Positions 1 to 8,437 of a stretch of DNA of 64,000 nt are shown one piece after another. The translations under genes and the position numbers were made by a program. The stretch lies in the NCBI GenBank assembly GCA_900540185.1, contig UQFH01000003.1, forward strand, positions 92,785 through 156,784. The letters are read 5' to 3'. A model generated the notes under the pieces. The model saw only the letters and a program-made list of their open reading frames with translations, searched no databases and had not been told where the DNA came from. The stretch's first letter is position 1. Each line of letters starts with the position of its first letter. The DNA comes from an uncultured Eubacteriales bacterium. GTDB taxonomy: Bacteria > Bacillota > Clostridia > Tissierellales > Peptoniphilaceae.

Positions 1-1
1 T

Positions 2-748
2 GGCGGCGCGACGGGACTTGCACTTATTCTTGCAAAACTTTTACCGCTCGACACGGGACCGCTCCTACTTATTGTAAACGCAGTATTATTTATCATAGGA
101 TTTATATTAATAGGAAATAAATTCGGATTTTTAACAGTTATTTCGACTCTCGCACTTTCGGGCACTGTTTGGCTTTTGGAAGTTTTGGTTCCAATGAACG
201 AACCGATTGTACAGAACACATTTTTAAACTTGGTTGTAGCAGTTCTTATCTACGGCATCGGGGTCGGTTTTGTTTTAAACCAGGGCGCATCCACCGGAGG
301 CTCCGACATTATTGCAAAAGTTTTGTATAAATATTTCGGACTCGACCTTGGAAAGGGATGCCTTGTAACGGACTTTTTAATAACTCTTGCCGTCGGATTT
401 ACCTATGGCGTTGAGATTGCGCTGTTCTGTCTTATCGGAGTTATAATGAACGGACTCATAATCGACTATACAATCGACGGTCTTACAGCAGGGAAGCTTT
501 GTTTCATTGCAACCGACCACCCGAAGGATGTAAGCACATTTTTGATTTTGCTTGGACGAAGTGCAACAATTTATGAAGCAACGGGCGCTTATACTATGTC
601 CAAGAGAACGATTGTGCAAACTGTTGTCACAAACCGAGATTTTATAAAGCTTAAGAACCACTTGAAAGATTTGGACCAAAATGCATTTATGATCGTTACA
701 AGTGCGCACCAAGTGTTCGGATTCCACTGGAAAAGTTTTGACGATTAG
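2..748 (+). CDS. YitT family membrane protein (DUF161/DUF2179), 5' end missing
   Basis: The frame is open from base 2, so the true start lies before the window; 248 residues are visible. It aligns by eye with the complete paralogue at 15418-16299: both have the G-x-S/T-G-L-A start of a membrane segment, a STGG(S/T)DI(I)AK motif with a following glycine-rich LDLG(K/A)GCL(V/I)TD stretch, and a C-terminal soluble DUF2179-type domain ending in F-x-W-(K/R)-x-F/L. The family consists of multi-spanning membrane proteins of largely unknown transport role. An ATG at 176 exists but starts in the middle of the conserved membrane domain and is not the start. No strong terminator follows. Confidence 0.9.
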   Translation, partial: GGATGLALILAKLLPLDTGPLLLIVNAVLFIIGFILIGNKFGFLTVISTLALSGTVWLLEVLVPMNEPIVQNTFLNLVVAVLIYGIGVGFVLNQGASTGGSDIIAKVLYKYFGLDLGKGCLVTDFLITLAVGFTYGVEIALFCLIGVIMNGLIIDYTIDGLTAGKLCFIATDHPKDVSTFLILLGRSATIYEATGAYTMSKRTIVQTVVTNRDFIKLKNHLKDLDQNAFMIVTSAHQVFGFHWKSFDD

Positions 749-759
749 TAAAAAAAGAC

Positions 760-788
760 TTTTATTTTCGATTTAAATGTGGTACAAT
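760..788 (+). promoter_or_regulatory. Possible extended -10 promoter before the stalk-domain gene
   Basis: TGG-TACAAT at 780-788 forms an extended -10; the -35 position (TTTTAT, 760-765, 17-base spacer) is weak. It lies 80 bases before the next start and just after the YitT stop, so it would drive the gene at 868. Confidence 0.35.
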
Positions 789-867
789 TGAGTTGTATGG
801 TTGATATATTTAAATATATTTTGTAGGAAGGACTTGGTCGCAAGACTTATATTATAGGGGGAGTTAA

Positions 868-1881
868 ATGAAAAAACGTTTTTTAGCAGTTATGTTGTTT
901 GTACTTCTTTTCAGTTTTACAGTTAAAGCTGACGAAGAGATAAGCAAAATGACGGGAATAAAAGATCACGAATACAAGATAAAACCCTATAGTGTGAGCG
1001 ATTCAACGGGCGAAACGATCTATATGATTCCGCTTCGCGAAACGTGTGAAGCGCTCGGTTTTGATGTTCATTGGAACGGCAAAGGTAATATTTCCGTTTC
1101 AAAGGGAATGTTTAAGGCGACGCTCACAGTCGGTCAGGACAACTATAAAAACAGATATGGCGATCAGATAAAATTGTATCTGAGTCCGAATATGAAAGAC
1201 GGAGTGACATATGTTCCTCATATCTTCTTTTACTATGTTTTGGACCTCGATGTATTTTATCTAAATGACAATTTATATTTCAGATATAAGATTGACGACA
1301 TAATGCCGAAAGTCTACAACAAATATATTTATGAGATAAATAAGGTGAATGAAAAGGACGACGAAGGAAATATTAAAAAAGTTTCTAAAAAAGCTGTTCC
1401 CGTAAAATCCACCTATATTGTCTATCCATATATTGAAAACCAAAAGCATTCATTTGTTAATAAAAAGCTTGAAACATATATAAAAGAAACTTTCAGCGAA
1501 TACGACTATGATAGGCTTTATGTTAAATATGACATCGGAATTTACGACAAGAATTTTTTGAGTGTCATTTTTGACGGTTTTTTGGAAAAAGGCAAAACCA
1601 AAAGAAAGATTTTCAATTCAATAAACTTTGACTTGAAGAAGGGCACTGTTTTAAGTCCTGATGATTTTATAAAAGTTTCTTGGAAAGATAGAGAAAAGAT
1701 TGTAAACAAACTCAAAGAAAGTTATAAAAGAGGGCAGTTCATGTTCGGAGATTTAAATATGTATCTTATGAAAGATGCGGTTATATTTTTCGTTCCTGAA
1801 GCCGACCCGACTCCGATGGAATATTATAAAAACTACGAAATAAATGATATGTTGTCGGAGGAATATAAGAAAAGATTTTAA
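868..1881 (+). CDS. Secreted protein with copper-amine-oxidase-N-like stalk domain and RsiV-like C-terminus
   Basis: 337 residues behind a GGGGGAG ribosome site. Residues 1-21 form a Sec signal peptide (MKKR, then a hydrophobic run ending at VKA). About 45-140 read like the copper amine oxidase N-terminal 'stalk' repeat (IPLRETCEALGFDVHWN, then TYVPHIFFYYVL), a domain that binds no copper and is common on surface proteins of anaerobic Firmicutes. The C-terminal half (about 175-325: SFVNKKLETYIKE, NFDLKKGTVLSPDDF, and a final VIFFVPEAD block) resembles the DUF3298/DUF4163 fold found in RsiV and PdaC. Function is unknown; it probably acts outside the membrane. It stands alone between a YitT gene and the purine riboswitch. 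A related stalk domain occurs in the surface protein at 62350. Confidence 0.7.
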   Translation: MKKRFLAVMLFVLLFSFTVKADEEISKMTGIKDHEYKIKPYSVSDSTGETIYMIPLRETCEALGFDVHWNGKGNISVSKGMFKATLTVGQDNYKNRYGDQIKLYLSPNMKDGVTYVPHIFFYYVLDLDVFYLNDNLYFRYKIDDIMPKVYNKYIYEINKVNEKDDEGNIKKVSKKAVPVKSTYIVYPYIENQKHSFVNKKLETYIKETFSEYDYDRLYVKYDIGIYDKNFLSVIFDGFLEKGKTKRKIFNSINFDLKKGTVLSPDDFIKVSWKDREKIVNKLKESYKRGQFMFGDLNMYLMKDAVIFFVPEADPTPMEYYKNYEINDMLSEEYKKRF

Positions 1882-1894
1882 TTAAATTTTTTGA

Positions 1895-2022
1895 AAAAGT
1901 GTATCTAGGGATCCACCCATGGAAGGACCGAGCGATACAAGGGGAGATTATTCTTCCCTACACCGAAGGGAGAAAAGCCCGGGCGGGTAGGTTTTTCCTA
2001 TCCGTTCGGGCTTATTTTATTT
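1895..2022 (+). promoter_or_regulatory. ykkC-class riboswitch, PRPP subtype by context, with terminator platform
   Basis: The RNA before purE carries the ykkC aptamer signature: P1 arms GTATC (1901-1905) and GATAC (1933-1937), CTAGGG-TCC at 1905-1913, GGACCGAG at 1925-1932, and GGGAGAAAAGCCCGGG at 1968-1983. These match the conserved blocks shared by guanidine-I, ppGpp and PRPP riboswitches. Sitting in front of a de novo purine operon points to the PRPP subtype (2b); the base that separates the subtypes was not resolved. The aptamer's AAGCCCGGG also forms the 5' arm of the terminator at 1975-2013, so ligand binding should block termination and switch the operon on when PRPP is abundant. Confidence 0.85.
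1975..2022 (+). terminator. Riboswitch-controlled intrinsic terminator before purE
   Basis: Arms 1975-1991 and 1997-2013 pair over 17 positions (AAGCCCG plus ten more with a few G-T pairs) around a TTTTT loop, followed by ATTTTATTTT. The first nine bases of the left arm are part of the aptamer core, so aptamer and terminator exclude each other. Confidence 0.85.
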
Positions 2023-2052
2023 TAACGATTCAATTTTTATGGAGGTATTAAA

Positions 2053-2532
2053 TTGAAAGCAGCAATTATTATGGGAAGCATTTCCGACAGAGAAATCGCA
2101 GAAAAAGCAAAGAAAATTTTTGACAAGTTTGGCGTTGAAACACATATGGAAGTCATTTCCGCACACAGAACTCCAAAGAGAGCTTTTGAATTTGCAGAAT
2201 CAGCTGAAAAAGAAGGTATCGAAGTTATTATAGCAATCGCAGGAAAAGCAGCACATTTGGGCGGAGTTATCGCAGCGAACACAATTGTTCCGGTAATCGG
2301 AATTCCGGCAAAGACGTCTGTTATGGGCGGAATGGATTCGCTCTTATCGGTAGTTCAAATGCCGAAGGGAATTCCTGTTGCAACTGTTGCAATTGACGGA
2401 GGAGAAAATGCTGCACTTTTGGCAATTTCAATGCTCAGCTTAAAATATGATGAACTCAAAAACAAATTGGTAGATTACAGAAAAGAATTACAAGACCAAG
2501 TAGTAGAAATGAACAAAGAACTTGAGGCTTAA
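2053..2532 (+). CDS. purE: N5-carboxyaminoimidazole ribonucleotide mutase
   Basis: 159 residues, starting at TTG (2053) behind GGAGG at 2041-2045; no better ATG fits. PurE moves the carboxyl group of N5-CAIR to C4 to give CAIR in purine synthesis. The class I landmarks are present: MGSISDREIA at the start, VISAHRTP around residue 37, AGKAAHLGG around 62, and MGGMDSLLSVVQMP around 93. The glycine and proline usually seen in AGGAAHLPG are lysine and glycine here. The residues fit class I, which needs the PurK product, yet purK is not next to it. It is the first gene after the riboswitch and is 26 bases from purF. Confidence 0.95.
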   Translation: MKAAIIMGSISDREIAEKAKKIFDKFGVETHMEVISAHRTPKRAFEFAESAEKEGIEVIIAIAGKAAHLGGVIAANTIVPVIGIPAKTSVMGGMDSLLSVVQMPKGIPVATVAIDGGENAALLAISMLSLKYDELKNKLVDYRKELQDQVVEMNKELEA

Positions 2533-2558
2533 TTTATAAATTTTTCGGAGGACTTAAA

Positions 2559-3914
2559 ATGAGTGGTATAGCGGGTGTTTATTCCGATAAAGACGGAGCT
2601 GCAGCATACTTATATTATATGCTCTATGCGCTCCAACACAGAGGACAGCAATCATGTGGTATTGCAACATACAACAACGGACTTATGGATTATTACAAGG
2701 AACAAGGTCTGGTGAGCGATGTTTTTAAAGACGACAGAGTCGCTCAAATGAGAGGAAATTTGGCAATCGGTCACGTAAGAATGGCTTCACGAGGCGAAGG
2801 CTTTGAATATCCATACAATCAACCGATTGTCGCCGGATACAGACACGGGGCACTCGGAACTGTTCACGACGGTTGTATTACCAATGCCAAAAAACTCAAA
2901 GACGATTTACAAATGCAAGGTTATATGTTCCAATCAAACCTTGACACCGAAGTTATTGCAACGCTTATTGTAAAAAATTACAATATGGATTTGGAACATT
3001 CAATCATAGACACTCTCGAAATGCTCATGGGTTCATATGCACTTATAGTTATGGCGGAAAATGTAATTTATGCGGCAAGAGATGAGTACGGAATAAAACC
3101 TCTTTCAATCGGAGAGCTGAACGGGCGATATCTCGTTGCAAGTGAAACTTGCGCATTTGACTCAATCGGTGCGAAATTTGTCAGAGATGTTTTGCCGGGA
3201 GAAGTTATAAGAATAACGGACAAAGGTCTCGACATTATAAGAAAGGGCGATGCCTCAAAGAGAAAACTCGGCGTTTTTGAAATGGTTTACATCGCAAGAC
3301 CGGATTCGATTATCGACGGCAGGAGCATTTATTTAAGCCGTTTGAACGCCGGGAGAATCTTGGCAAAGGAACATCCGCAAGATGCAGATTTGGTAATCGG
3401 CGCACCTGACTCCGGAATAAGTTTTGCTGTAGGATATTCAGAAGAATCAGGAATTCCGTACACAGAAGGAATTATTAAAAACCGTTATGTCGGAAGAACT
3501 TTCATTCAACCGAATCAAGAACTTCGCGATTTGGGAGTAAAGATTAAACTGAATCCGATTAAAGAATATATTCAAAACAAGCGTTTGGTTTTGGTCGACG
3601 ACTCAATTGTAAGAGGAACGACTATGAGAAGAACGGTAAAAATGCTTAGAGATGCGGGCGCAAAGGAAATTCACGTACGCATCGGAAGTCCGATGGTTAA
3701 ATATTCATCAAATCTTATGATGGACACGCCGACGAGAGAAGAGCTTGTCGCTGCAATGCACACAAAGGAAGAAATCACAAAGATGATCGGCGCCGACAGC
3801 CTCGAATACATTTCTCTTGAAGGTCTGTTTAAAGCTTTCGGCGGCGATGACTTTACACAAGGGTGTTTCACAGGAAAATTCCCGGAAGGAACAATTTATA
3901 AAGGAGAAGAATAA
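2559..3914 (+). CDS. purF: Amidophosphoribosyltransferase with inactivated-looking glutaminase site
   Basis: 451 residues; CGGAGG sits 7 bases before the ATG, so the start is firm. PurF makes phosphoribosylamine from PRPP and glutamine. The N-terminal Ntn glutaminase fold is recognisable (ALQHRGQQSCGIAT, GHVRMAS), and the C-terminal PRTase has an intact PRPP loop (VLVDDSIVRGTT, about 344-355). But the protein starts Met-Ser-Gly-Ile: the catalytic Cys that follows Met in MCGI homologues is Ser (codon AGT), and the oxyanion-hole motif H-N-G-N reads H-D-G-C near 103. The Bacillus-type iron-sulfur cysteines are also mostly gone (FEMVYIARPDS; KYSSN; only one Cys in TQGCFTG). It may use ammonia directly or borrow a glutaminase; that is inference. 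Ends in TAATG with purM. Confidence 0.93.
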   Translation: MSGIAGVYSDKDGAAAYLYYMLYALQHRGQQSCGIATYNNGLMDYYKEQGLVSDVFKDDRVAQMRGNLAIGHVRMASRGEGFEYPYNQPIVAGYRHGALGTVHDGCITNAKKLKDDLQMQGYMFQSNLDTEVIATLIVKNYNMDLEHSIIDTLEMLMGSYALIVMAENVIYAARDEYGIKPLSIGELNGRYLVASETCAFDSIGAKFVRDVLPGEVIRITDKGLDIIRKGDASKRKLGVFEMVYIARPDSIIDGRSIYLSRLNAGRILAKEHPQDADLVIGAPDSGISFAVGYSEESGIPYTEGIIKNRYVGRTFIQPNQELRDLGVKIKLNPIKEYIQNKRLVLVDDSIVRGTTMRRTVKMLRDAGAKEIHVRIGSPMVKYSSNLMMDTPTREELVAAMHTKEEITKMIGADSLEYISLEGLFKAFGGDDFTQGCFTGKFPEGTIYKGEE

Positions 3915-4945
3915 TGGCTATTTCATACAAAGATGCCGGCGTTGACAAGAACGAAGGCTACAAGGAAGTAAAACTTATAAAAGAGCATATTAAAAGAACT
4001 CTAAGACCTGAAGTTATGGCTGACATTGGAGGTTTTAGCGGATTATTTAAACTCAAAGATTACAAAAAACCTGTTTTGGTTTCGGGCACGGACGGGGTAG
4101 GAACAAAGTTAAAATTCGCATTTATGACTGATATCCACAACACAGTCGGAATCGATGCTGTTGCAATGTGTGTAAACGACATTTTGTGTCAAGGGGCGGA
4201 ACCTTTGTTCTTCCTTGACTACATTGCAACCGGAAAACTTGTTGCGGAAAAAATGGCTGAGATTGTTGAAGGTGTCGCAGAAGGTTGTGTTCAATCGGGA
4301 TGTGCACTAATCGGCGGAGAAACTGCGGAAATGCCGGGCTTTTATTCGGAAGACGAATATGACATTGCCGGTTTTGCGGTCGGATGTGTTGAGGAAGACG
4401 AAATCATCGACTACAAAAAAAGCGTCAAGCCGGGCGACGTTCTTGTTGGACTTCCTTCATCAGGGGTTCACTCAAACGGATTCAGTTTGGTGAGAAAAAT
4501 TCTCGACACAAAAAACATCGACCTTAAAAAAGTATATGACGGTTTCGACAAACCGCTCGACGAAGTTCTTTTGACACCGACGAGAATCTATAAAAAAGCT
4601 GTATTTGAAGCGCTAAAGACAAATGCAGTTCACGGCATGTGCCACATCACCGGCGGCGGCTTCTATGAAAATATTCCGAGAATGATGCCTGAAGGTATGG
4701 CGGCAAAGGTCACAATAAAAGATATTAAGACTCCACACATTTTCGATTTGATTAAAGAATGGGGCGGAGTTGAAACAAAAGAAATGTACGGAACATTCAA
4801 TATGGGAATCGGATTTGTATTTGCGATTGATAAAAATGCAAAGGACGAATTTATTAAAACACTCGAATCAATCGGCGAAGAACCGGTTGTAATCGGGGAA
4901 GTTGTGAACCAAGAAGGCGATAAATGCGTAATCGAAGAGCTATAA
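3914..4945 (+). CDS. purM: Phosphoribosylformylglycinamidine cyclo-ligase (AIR synthetase)
   Basis: 343 residues, usual length for the family. PurM closes FGAM to aminoimidazole ribonucleotide with ATP. Family marks: an N-terminal SYKDAGVD, the SGTDGVGTKLKFA block (about 58-70), AMCVNDILCQGAEPLFFLDY (about 84-103), GGETAEMPG (about 134), and HITGGGFYENIPRMMP (about 244). The start codon shares its A with the purF stop (TAATG), so translation is probably coupled. Its 3' end overlaps purN by 22 bases. Confidence 0.96.
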   Translation: MAISYKDAGVDKNEGYKEVKLIKEHIKRTLRPEVMADIGGFSGLFKLKDYKKPVLVSGTDGVGTKLKFAFMTDIHNTVGIDAVAMCVNDILCQGAEPLFFLDYIATGKLVAEKMAEIVEGVAEGCVQSGCALIGGETAEMPGFYSEDEYDIAGFAVGCVEEDEIIDYKKSVKPGDVLVGLPSSGVHSNGFSLVRKILDTKNIDLKKVYDGFDKPLDEVLLTPTRIYKKAVFEALKTNAVHGMCHITGGGFYENIPRMMPEGMAAKVTIKDIKTPHIFDLIKEWGGVETKEMYGTFNMGIGFVFAIDKNAKDEFIKTLESIGEEPVVIGEVVNQEGDKCVIEEL

Positions 4946-5478
4946 TTTTGATTTCCGGCTCGGGCACAAATATGCAAGCGATTTATGAAAAAAATAAAGT
5001 CATAGACATCATGCATGTTTTTTCCGACAGGGATTGTTATGGTATTGAAAGAGCGAGGTCTTTGGGACTTCAAGCGAATTATGTAAAAGACGATTTCTTT
5101 AAAACGGTTCATGAATATGTTTTAAAAGAAAAAATTGAGCTTATAATTTTGGCGGGTTTTTTAAAGAAAGTGCCTGAGTGGTTTTTCTCGGGCGCTCCGC
5201 CGATTTTAAATATTCACCCGGCACTACTTCCGAAATATGGAGGAAAGGGTTGCTACGGAGAACATGTGCACGAAAAGGTGCTGGGTGCAAATGAAAAATT
5301 TAGTGGAGCAACTGTCCATGTCATTGATGAAAATTACGACAAGGGCAGAATTTATCTGCGTTCTTTTGTCAACATCGAGGGGTTAAAGACGAAAGAAGAA
5401 ATACAACAAAAGGTGCTTCAAACAGAGCATAACGTTTACAATTTGGCTATCACAAGTTTTGTAAGGGAGGAATTATAA
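4924..5478 (+). CDS. purN: Phosphoribosylglycinamide formyltransferase
   Basis: 184 residues, slightly shorter than E. coli PurN. It transfers a formyl group from 10-formyl-THF to GAR. The catalytic Asn-His-Asp set is visible: N and H in LNIHPALLP (about 99-107), H in GATVHVIDE (about 137), and D in NYDKG (about 145). The N-terminal ISGSGTNMQAI loop binds the phosphoribose. The ATG lies inside the purM 3' end in another frame, a typical coupled overlap; the purH ATG follows its stop directly. Confidence 0.95.
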   Translation: MRNRRAIILISGSGTNMQAIYEKNKVIDIMHVFSDRDCYGIERARSLGLQANYVKDDFFKTVHEYVLKEKIELIILAGFLKKVPEWFFSGAPPILNIHPALLPKYGGKGCYGEHVHEKVLGANEKFSGATVHVIDENYDKGRIYLRSFVNIEGLKTKEEIQQKVLQTEHNVYNLAITSFVREEL

Positions 5479-7008
5479 ATGAAACATGCACTTTTTTCAT
5501 GCTACTTCAAAGACGGCATTGAAAATTTCGCAAAAGAATTGGAAGAAAACGGTTATAAGATTATTTCGACAGGCGGAACTCTGAAGGCTCTAGAAAAAGC
5601 CGGAGTAAATGTGAGCGACGTTTCTGAATTTACAGGTTTCCACGATATGTTGGGTGGAAGAGTTAAAACTCTTCATCCGAAAATTCACGCAGGAATTTTA
5701 TATCGCAGAGAAAAACCTGAAGATGTGAAGGAAATTAGAGAACTCGGCACAGAACCGATTGACATTGTCGTAAACAATCTTTATCCTTTCAAAGATACTT
5801 ATCTAAGCGGTGCAAGCGACGATGATATCATTGAAAAGATTGACATCGGAGGACCTTCGATGATTCGTGCAGCTGCAAAGAATTTTAAATACACTACAAT
5901 CATTACAGACAACGACGACTTTGAAAGAGTTATTGCTGAAATCAAGGAAAATGGAAATACAACTCTCGAAACGAGAAGAGATTTAGCAAGAAAAGCTTTT
6001 ATGCTCACCGCATATTACGATGCATGGATTGCAAAATATTTCAATGAAAAATGCGGAGTTGAATTCCCTGAAGAATTAACACTTCCTCTAAAGAAAATAA
6101 GCGAACTCAGATACGGCGAAAATCCGCACCAAAGAGGATATGCATACACTCTCTATAATGGAGATGACTCAGGAATCGGCGAAGCAAAACAATATCAAGG
6201 AAAAGAACTCAGCTACAACAACTACAACGACGCATCAGCAACAATTGAAATGGTCAAGTTGTTCTACAAAAAGCCGACCTGTGTTGCCGTTAAACACACA
6301 AACCCTTGCGGAATCGGTGAAGCTGACACAATTCACGAAGCATATTTAAAAGCATATGCATGTGACGACCAATCTATTTTCGGCGGAATCGTCGGATTTA
6401 ACAGAGAAGTTGACAAGGCAACAGCTGAAGAACTTGTAAAACTTTTCTTGGAAGTTATAATCGCTCCTTCTTACACAAAAGAAGCACTCGAAGTTTTTGA
6501 AAAGAAAAAGAATTTGAGAGTTCTTGAAGTTCCGGGAATCGGCGAAGTAAGAAAAGGCGGACTAGACATGAAAGTTCTTCCGGGAACTGTAATCATGCAA
6601 GACCACGACGACAAAGAAGATTGCAAATTAAACGTAGTTTCAAAAGTACATCCGACAGACAGTGAACTTGATGATTTAATTTTTGCACTCAAAGCTGTAA
6701 AATTTGCAAAGAGTAACGCAGTTGTTTTGGTAAAAGACGGAGCAACAGTCGGAATCGGTCTAGGAAACGTAAATAGATTCTTTGCTGTTGAAGCAGCTCT
6801 TAAACAAGCAGGCGACAAGGCAAAGGGTGCAGTGCTTGCATCTGACGGTTTCTTCCCGTTTGACGACTGCATCAGACTTCTTGCTGAAAAAGGAGTCAAA
6901 GCAATTGCTGAACCGGGCGGCTCAATCAAAGACGAACTGTCAATTAAAGCTGCCGACGAACTTGGAGTATCGCTCCTCTTCTCAGGCACAAGACATTTTA
7001 AACACTAA
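5479..7008 (+). CDS. purH: Bifunctional AICAR formyltransferase / IMP cyclohydrolase
   Basis: 509 residues, normal length, behind GGGAGG at 5465-5470. It does the last two steps to IMP. The N-terminal MGS-like cyclohydrolase domain shows STGGT (about 31) and the GGRVKTLHPKIHAGIL block (about 57-72). The transformylase domain carries AVKHTNPCGIG (about 268-278; Lys and His of the active site), YACDDQSIFGGIVGFN and the C-terminal SDGFFPFDD and EPGGSIKD motifs. It starts right after the purN stop. purC, purD, purL and purB are not in this window, so the pathway is split. Confidence 0.97.
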   Translation: MKHALFSCYFKDGIENFAKELEENGYKIISTGGTLKALEKAGVNVSDVSEFTGFHDMLGGRVKTLHPKIHAGILYRREKPEDVKEIRELGTEPIDIVVNNLYPFKDTYLSGASDDDIIEKIDIGGPSMIRAAAKNFKYTTIITDNDDFERVIAEIKENGNTTLETRRDLARKAFMLTAYYDAWIAKYFNEKCGVEFPEELTLPLKKISELRYGENPHQRGYAYTLYNGDDSGIGEAKQYQGKELSYNNYNDASATIEMVKLFYKKPTCVAVKHTNPCGIGEADTIHEAYLKAYACDDQSIFGGIVGFNREVDKATAEELVKLFLEVIIAPSYTKEALEVFEKKKNLRVLEVPGIGEVRKGGLDMKVLPGTVIMQDHDDKEDCKLNVVSKVHPTDSELDDLIFALKAVKFAKSNAVVLVKDGATVGIGLGNVNRFFAVEAALKQAGDKAKGAVLASDGFFPFDDCIRLLAEKGVKAIAEPGGSIKDELSIKAADELGVSLLFSGTRHFKH

Positions 7009-7016
7009 TATTTATA

Positions 7017-7037
7017 CGGCGGGGATTTTCCCTGCCG
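7017..7037 (+). other. GC-rich hairpin between purH and the permease
   Basis: CGGCGGGG (7017-7024) pairs with CCCTGCCG (7030-7037) around an ATTTT loop. No T-run follows, so it may be an RNA-stability element or weak attenuator rather than a terminator. Confidence 0.5.
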
Positions 7038-7066
7038 CTTAAATATAATAAAATTTGGAGGTTTTT

Positions 7067-8365
7067 ATGGAAAAGTATTTCAAACTAAAAGAAAACAATA
7101 CCGATGTAAAAACTGAGATACTTGCAGGTATAACGACGTTCATGACGATGGTTTATATCCTCGCAGTAAATCCGGGCATGCTTTCAGAAACAGGCATGGA
7201 CTTCGGCGGCGTTTTCACAGCAACAGCTCTTTCAGCAGGTGTTGCAACACTTATCATGGCATTATATGCTAAATATCCGTTTGCACTTGCTCCGGGTATG
7301 GGTCTTAACGCATTCTTCACATACAGCGTATGTATCGGAATGAATCAAAGTTGGCAATTCGCACTGACAGCAGTTTTAGTTGAAGGTATTATATTTATTT
7401 TATTCAGCTTGTTAAAAGTTAGAGAAGCAATTTTCGACCTTATTCCACTTTCACTTAAAAAAGCTGTTTCTGCAGGTATCGGACTTTTCATTGCACTTGT
7501 CGGACTCAGAAACGCAGGAATCATCGTTCCGAACGACGGAACAATGATAGGCCTCGGCGATTTGACGGCAAACTCTTCAATTGTTGCACTTTTGGGACTT
7601 GTTATAATTGCAATTCTCTACGCAAGAAATGTTAAGGGTGCTCTTCTTATCGGAATTATCATTGCTACAATAATCGGAATTCCACTCGGAGTAACTACAC
7701 TTCCGGAAGGATTTACAGTATTCAGTCTTCCACCGTCAGTCAAAGACGTTGCATTTAAATTTGTACCGTTCAGCGAAATAATGACAAAAGATTTCTGGAT
7801 TATAGTTATCACATTCCTATTCGTTGACATATTCGACACAGTCGGAACTTTGGCAGGCGTTGCTTCAAAATCTGGAATGCTCGACAAAGAAGGAAAACTT
7901 CCGAGAGTTTCAAAAGCTCTCACAGCTGACGCTGTCGGAACAATCTTCGGAGCATGCATGGGAACATCAACTGTTACAACATTTGTTGAAAGTTCAGCGG
8001 GTGTTGCAGCAGGCGGAAGAACCGGACTCACATCAGTCACAACGGGAATTATGTTCTTACTTTCACTCTTCATTGCACCGTTATTTGCAATCATTCCTGC
8101 AGCTGCAACAGCACCGGTATTGGTTGTTGTCGGAGTATTTATGATGAGCGCTGTAATGGAAATCAATTGGCACGATTTGACAGAAGCAGTTCCTGCTTTC
8201 TTAACAATTGCAATGATGCCGTTTGCATACTCAATCGCAGAAGGAATCGTATTCGGAATCGTAAGCTACACTCTCATTAAAACATTCACAGGCAAAGCAA
8301 AAGACGTATCTGCACTTATGTGGGTACTCTCAGTCCTATTTGTTTTGAGAGAAATATTCTTATAA
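7067..8365 (+). CDS. NCS2 family purine (guanine/hypoxanthine) permease
   Basis: 432 residues from the ATG at 7067, which follows GGAGG by five bases; the longer TTG frame at 7055 overlaps the ribosome site. It is a polytopic membrane protein of the AzgA/PbuG-like branch of NCS2: N-terminal EILAGITTFMTMVYILAVNP, then ALAPGMGLNAFFTY (about 78) and the second half-site DIFDTVGTLAGVASK (about 260), which in characterised members line the substrate site. Members import guanine, hypoxanthine or adenine by proton symport. Coming after purH in a riboswitch-led operon, salvage uptake here is probably co-regulated with synthesis. A terminator follows at 8375-8423. Confidence 0.9.
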   Translation: MEKYFKLKENNTDVKTEILAGITTFMTMVYILAVNPGMLSETGMDFGGVFTATALSAGVATLIMALYAKYPFALAPGMGLNAFFTYSVCIGMNQSWQFALTAVLVEGIIFILFSLLKVREAIFDLIPLSLKKAVSAGIGLFIALVGLRNAGIIVPNDGTMIGLGDLTANSSIVALLGLVIIAILYARNVKGALLIGIIIATIIGIPLGVTTLPEGFTVFSLPPSVKDVAFKFVPFSEIMTKDFWIIVITFLFVDIFDTVGTLAGVASKSGMLDKEGKLPRVSKALTADAVGTIFGACMGTSTVTTFVESSAGVAAGGRTGLTSVTTGIMFLLSLFIAPLFAIIPAAATAPVLVVVGVFMMSAVMEINWHDLTEAVPAFLTIAMMPFAYSIAEGIVFGIVSYTLIKTFTGKAKDVSALMWVLSVLFVLREIFL

Positions 8366-8370
8366 AAACA

Positions 8371-8399
8371 TTGTGTTTTGCACCTATTTATTATATAAT
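8371..8399 (+). promoter_or_regulatory. Promoter nested inside the permease terminator
   Basis: TTGTGT (8371-8376), 17-base spacer, TATAAT (8394-8399). The -10 lies in the loop of the inverted repeat that ends the permease transcript, and the -35 overlaps its left arm. It should start the ABC-F mRNA near 8406. Confidence 0.6.
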
Positions 8400-8423
8400 C
8401 AAAGTAGGTGCAAAACATTTTTT
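8375..8423 (+). terminator. Intrinsic terminator after the permease (overlaps a promoter)
   Basis: Perfect 12-base inverted repeat GTTTTGCACCTA (8375-8386) / TAGGTGCAAAAC (8405-8416) with an 18-base AT-rich loop, then ATTTTTTT. Confidence 0.7.
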
Positions 8424-8437
8424 TATTTGGAGGACAT

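Noticed and set aside
6471..6989. 172-residue minus-strand frame inside purH
   Set aside because: Ser/Thr/Phe-rich antisense shadow of a strongly coding gene; no ribosome site, no known motif.
7017..7037. Terminator after purH
   Set aside because: Good stem but no T-run follows, so it was not called a terminator.
7009..7066. Purine riboswitch before the NCS2 permease
   Set aside because: Only 58 bases are available and they hold one GC hairpin without purine aptamer loops.
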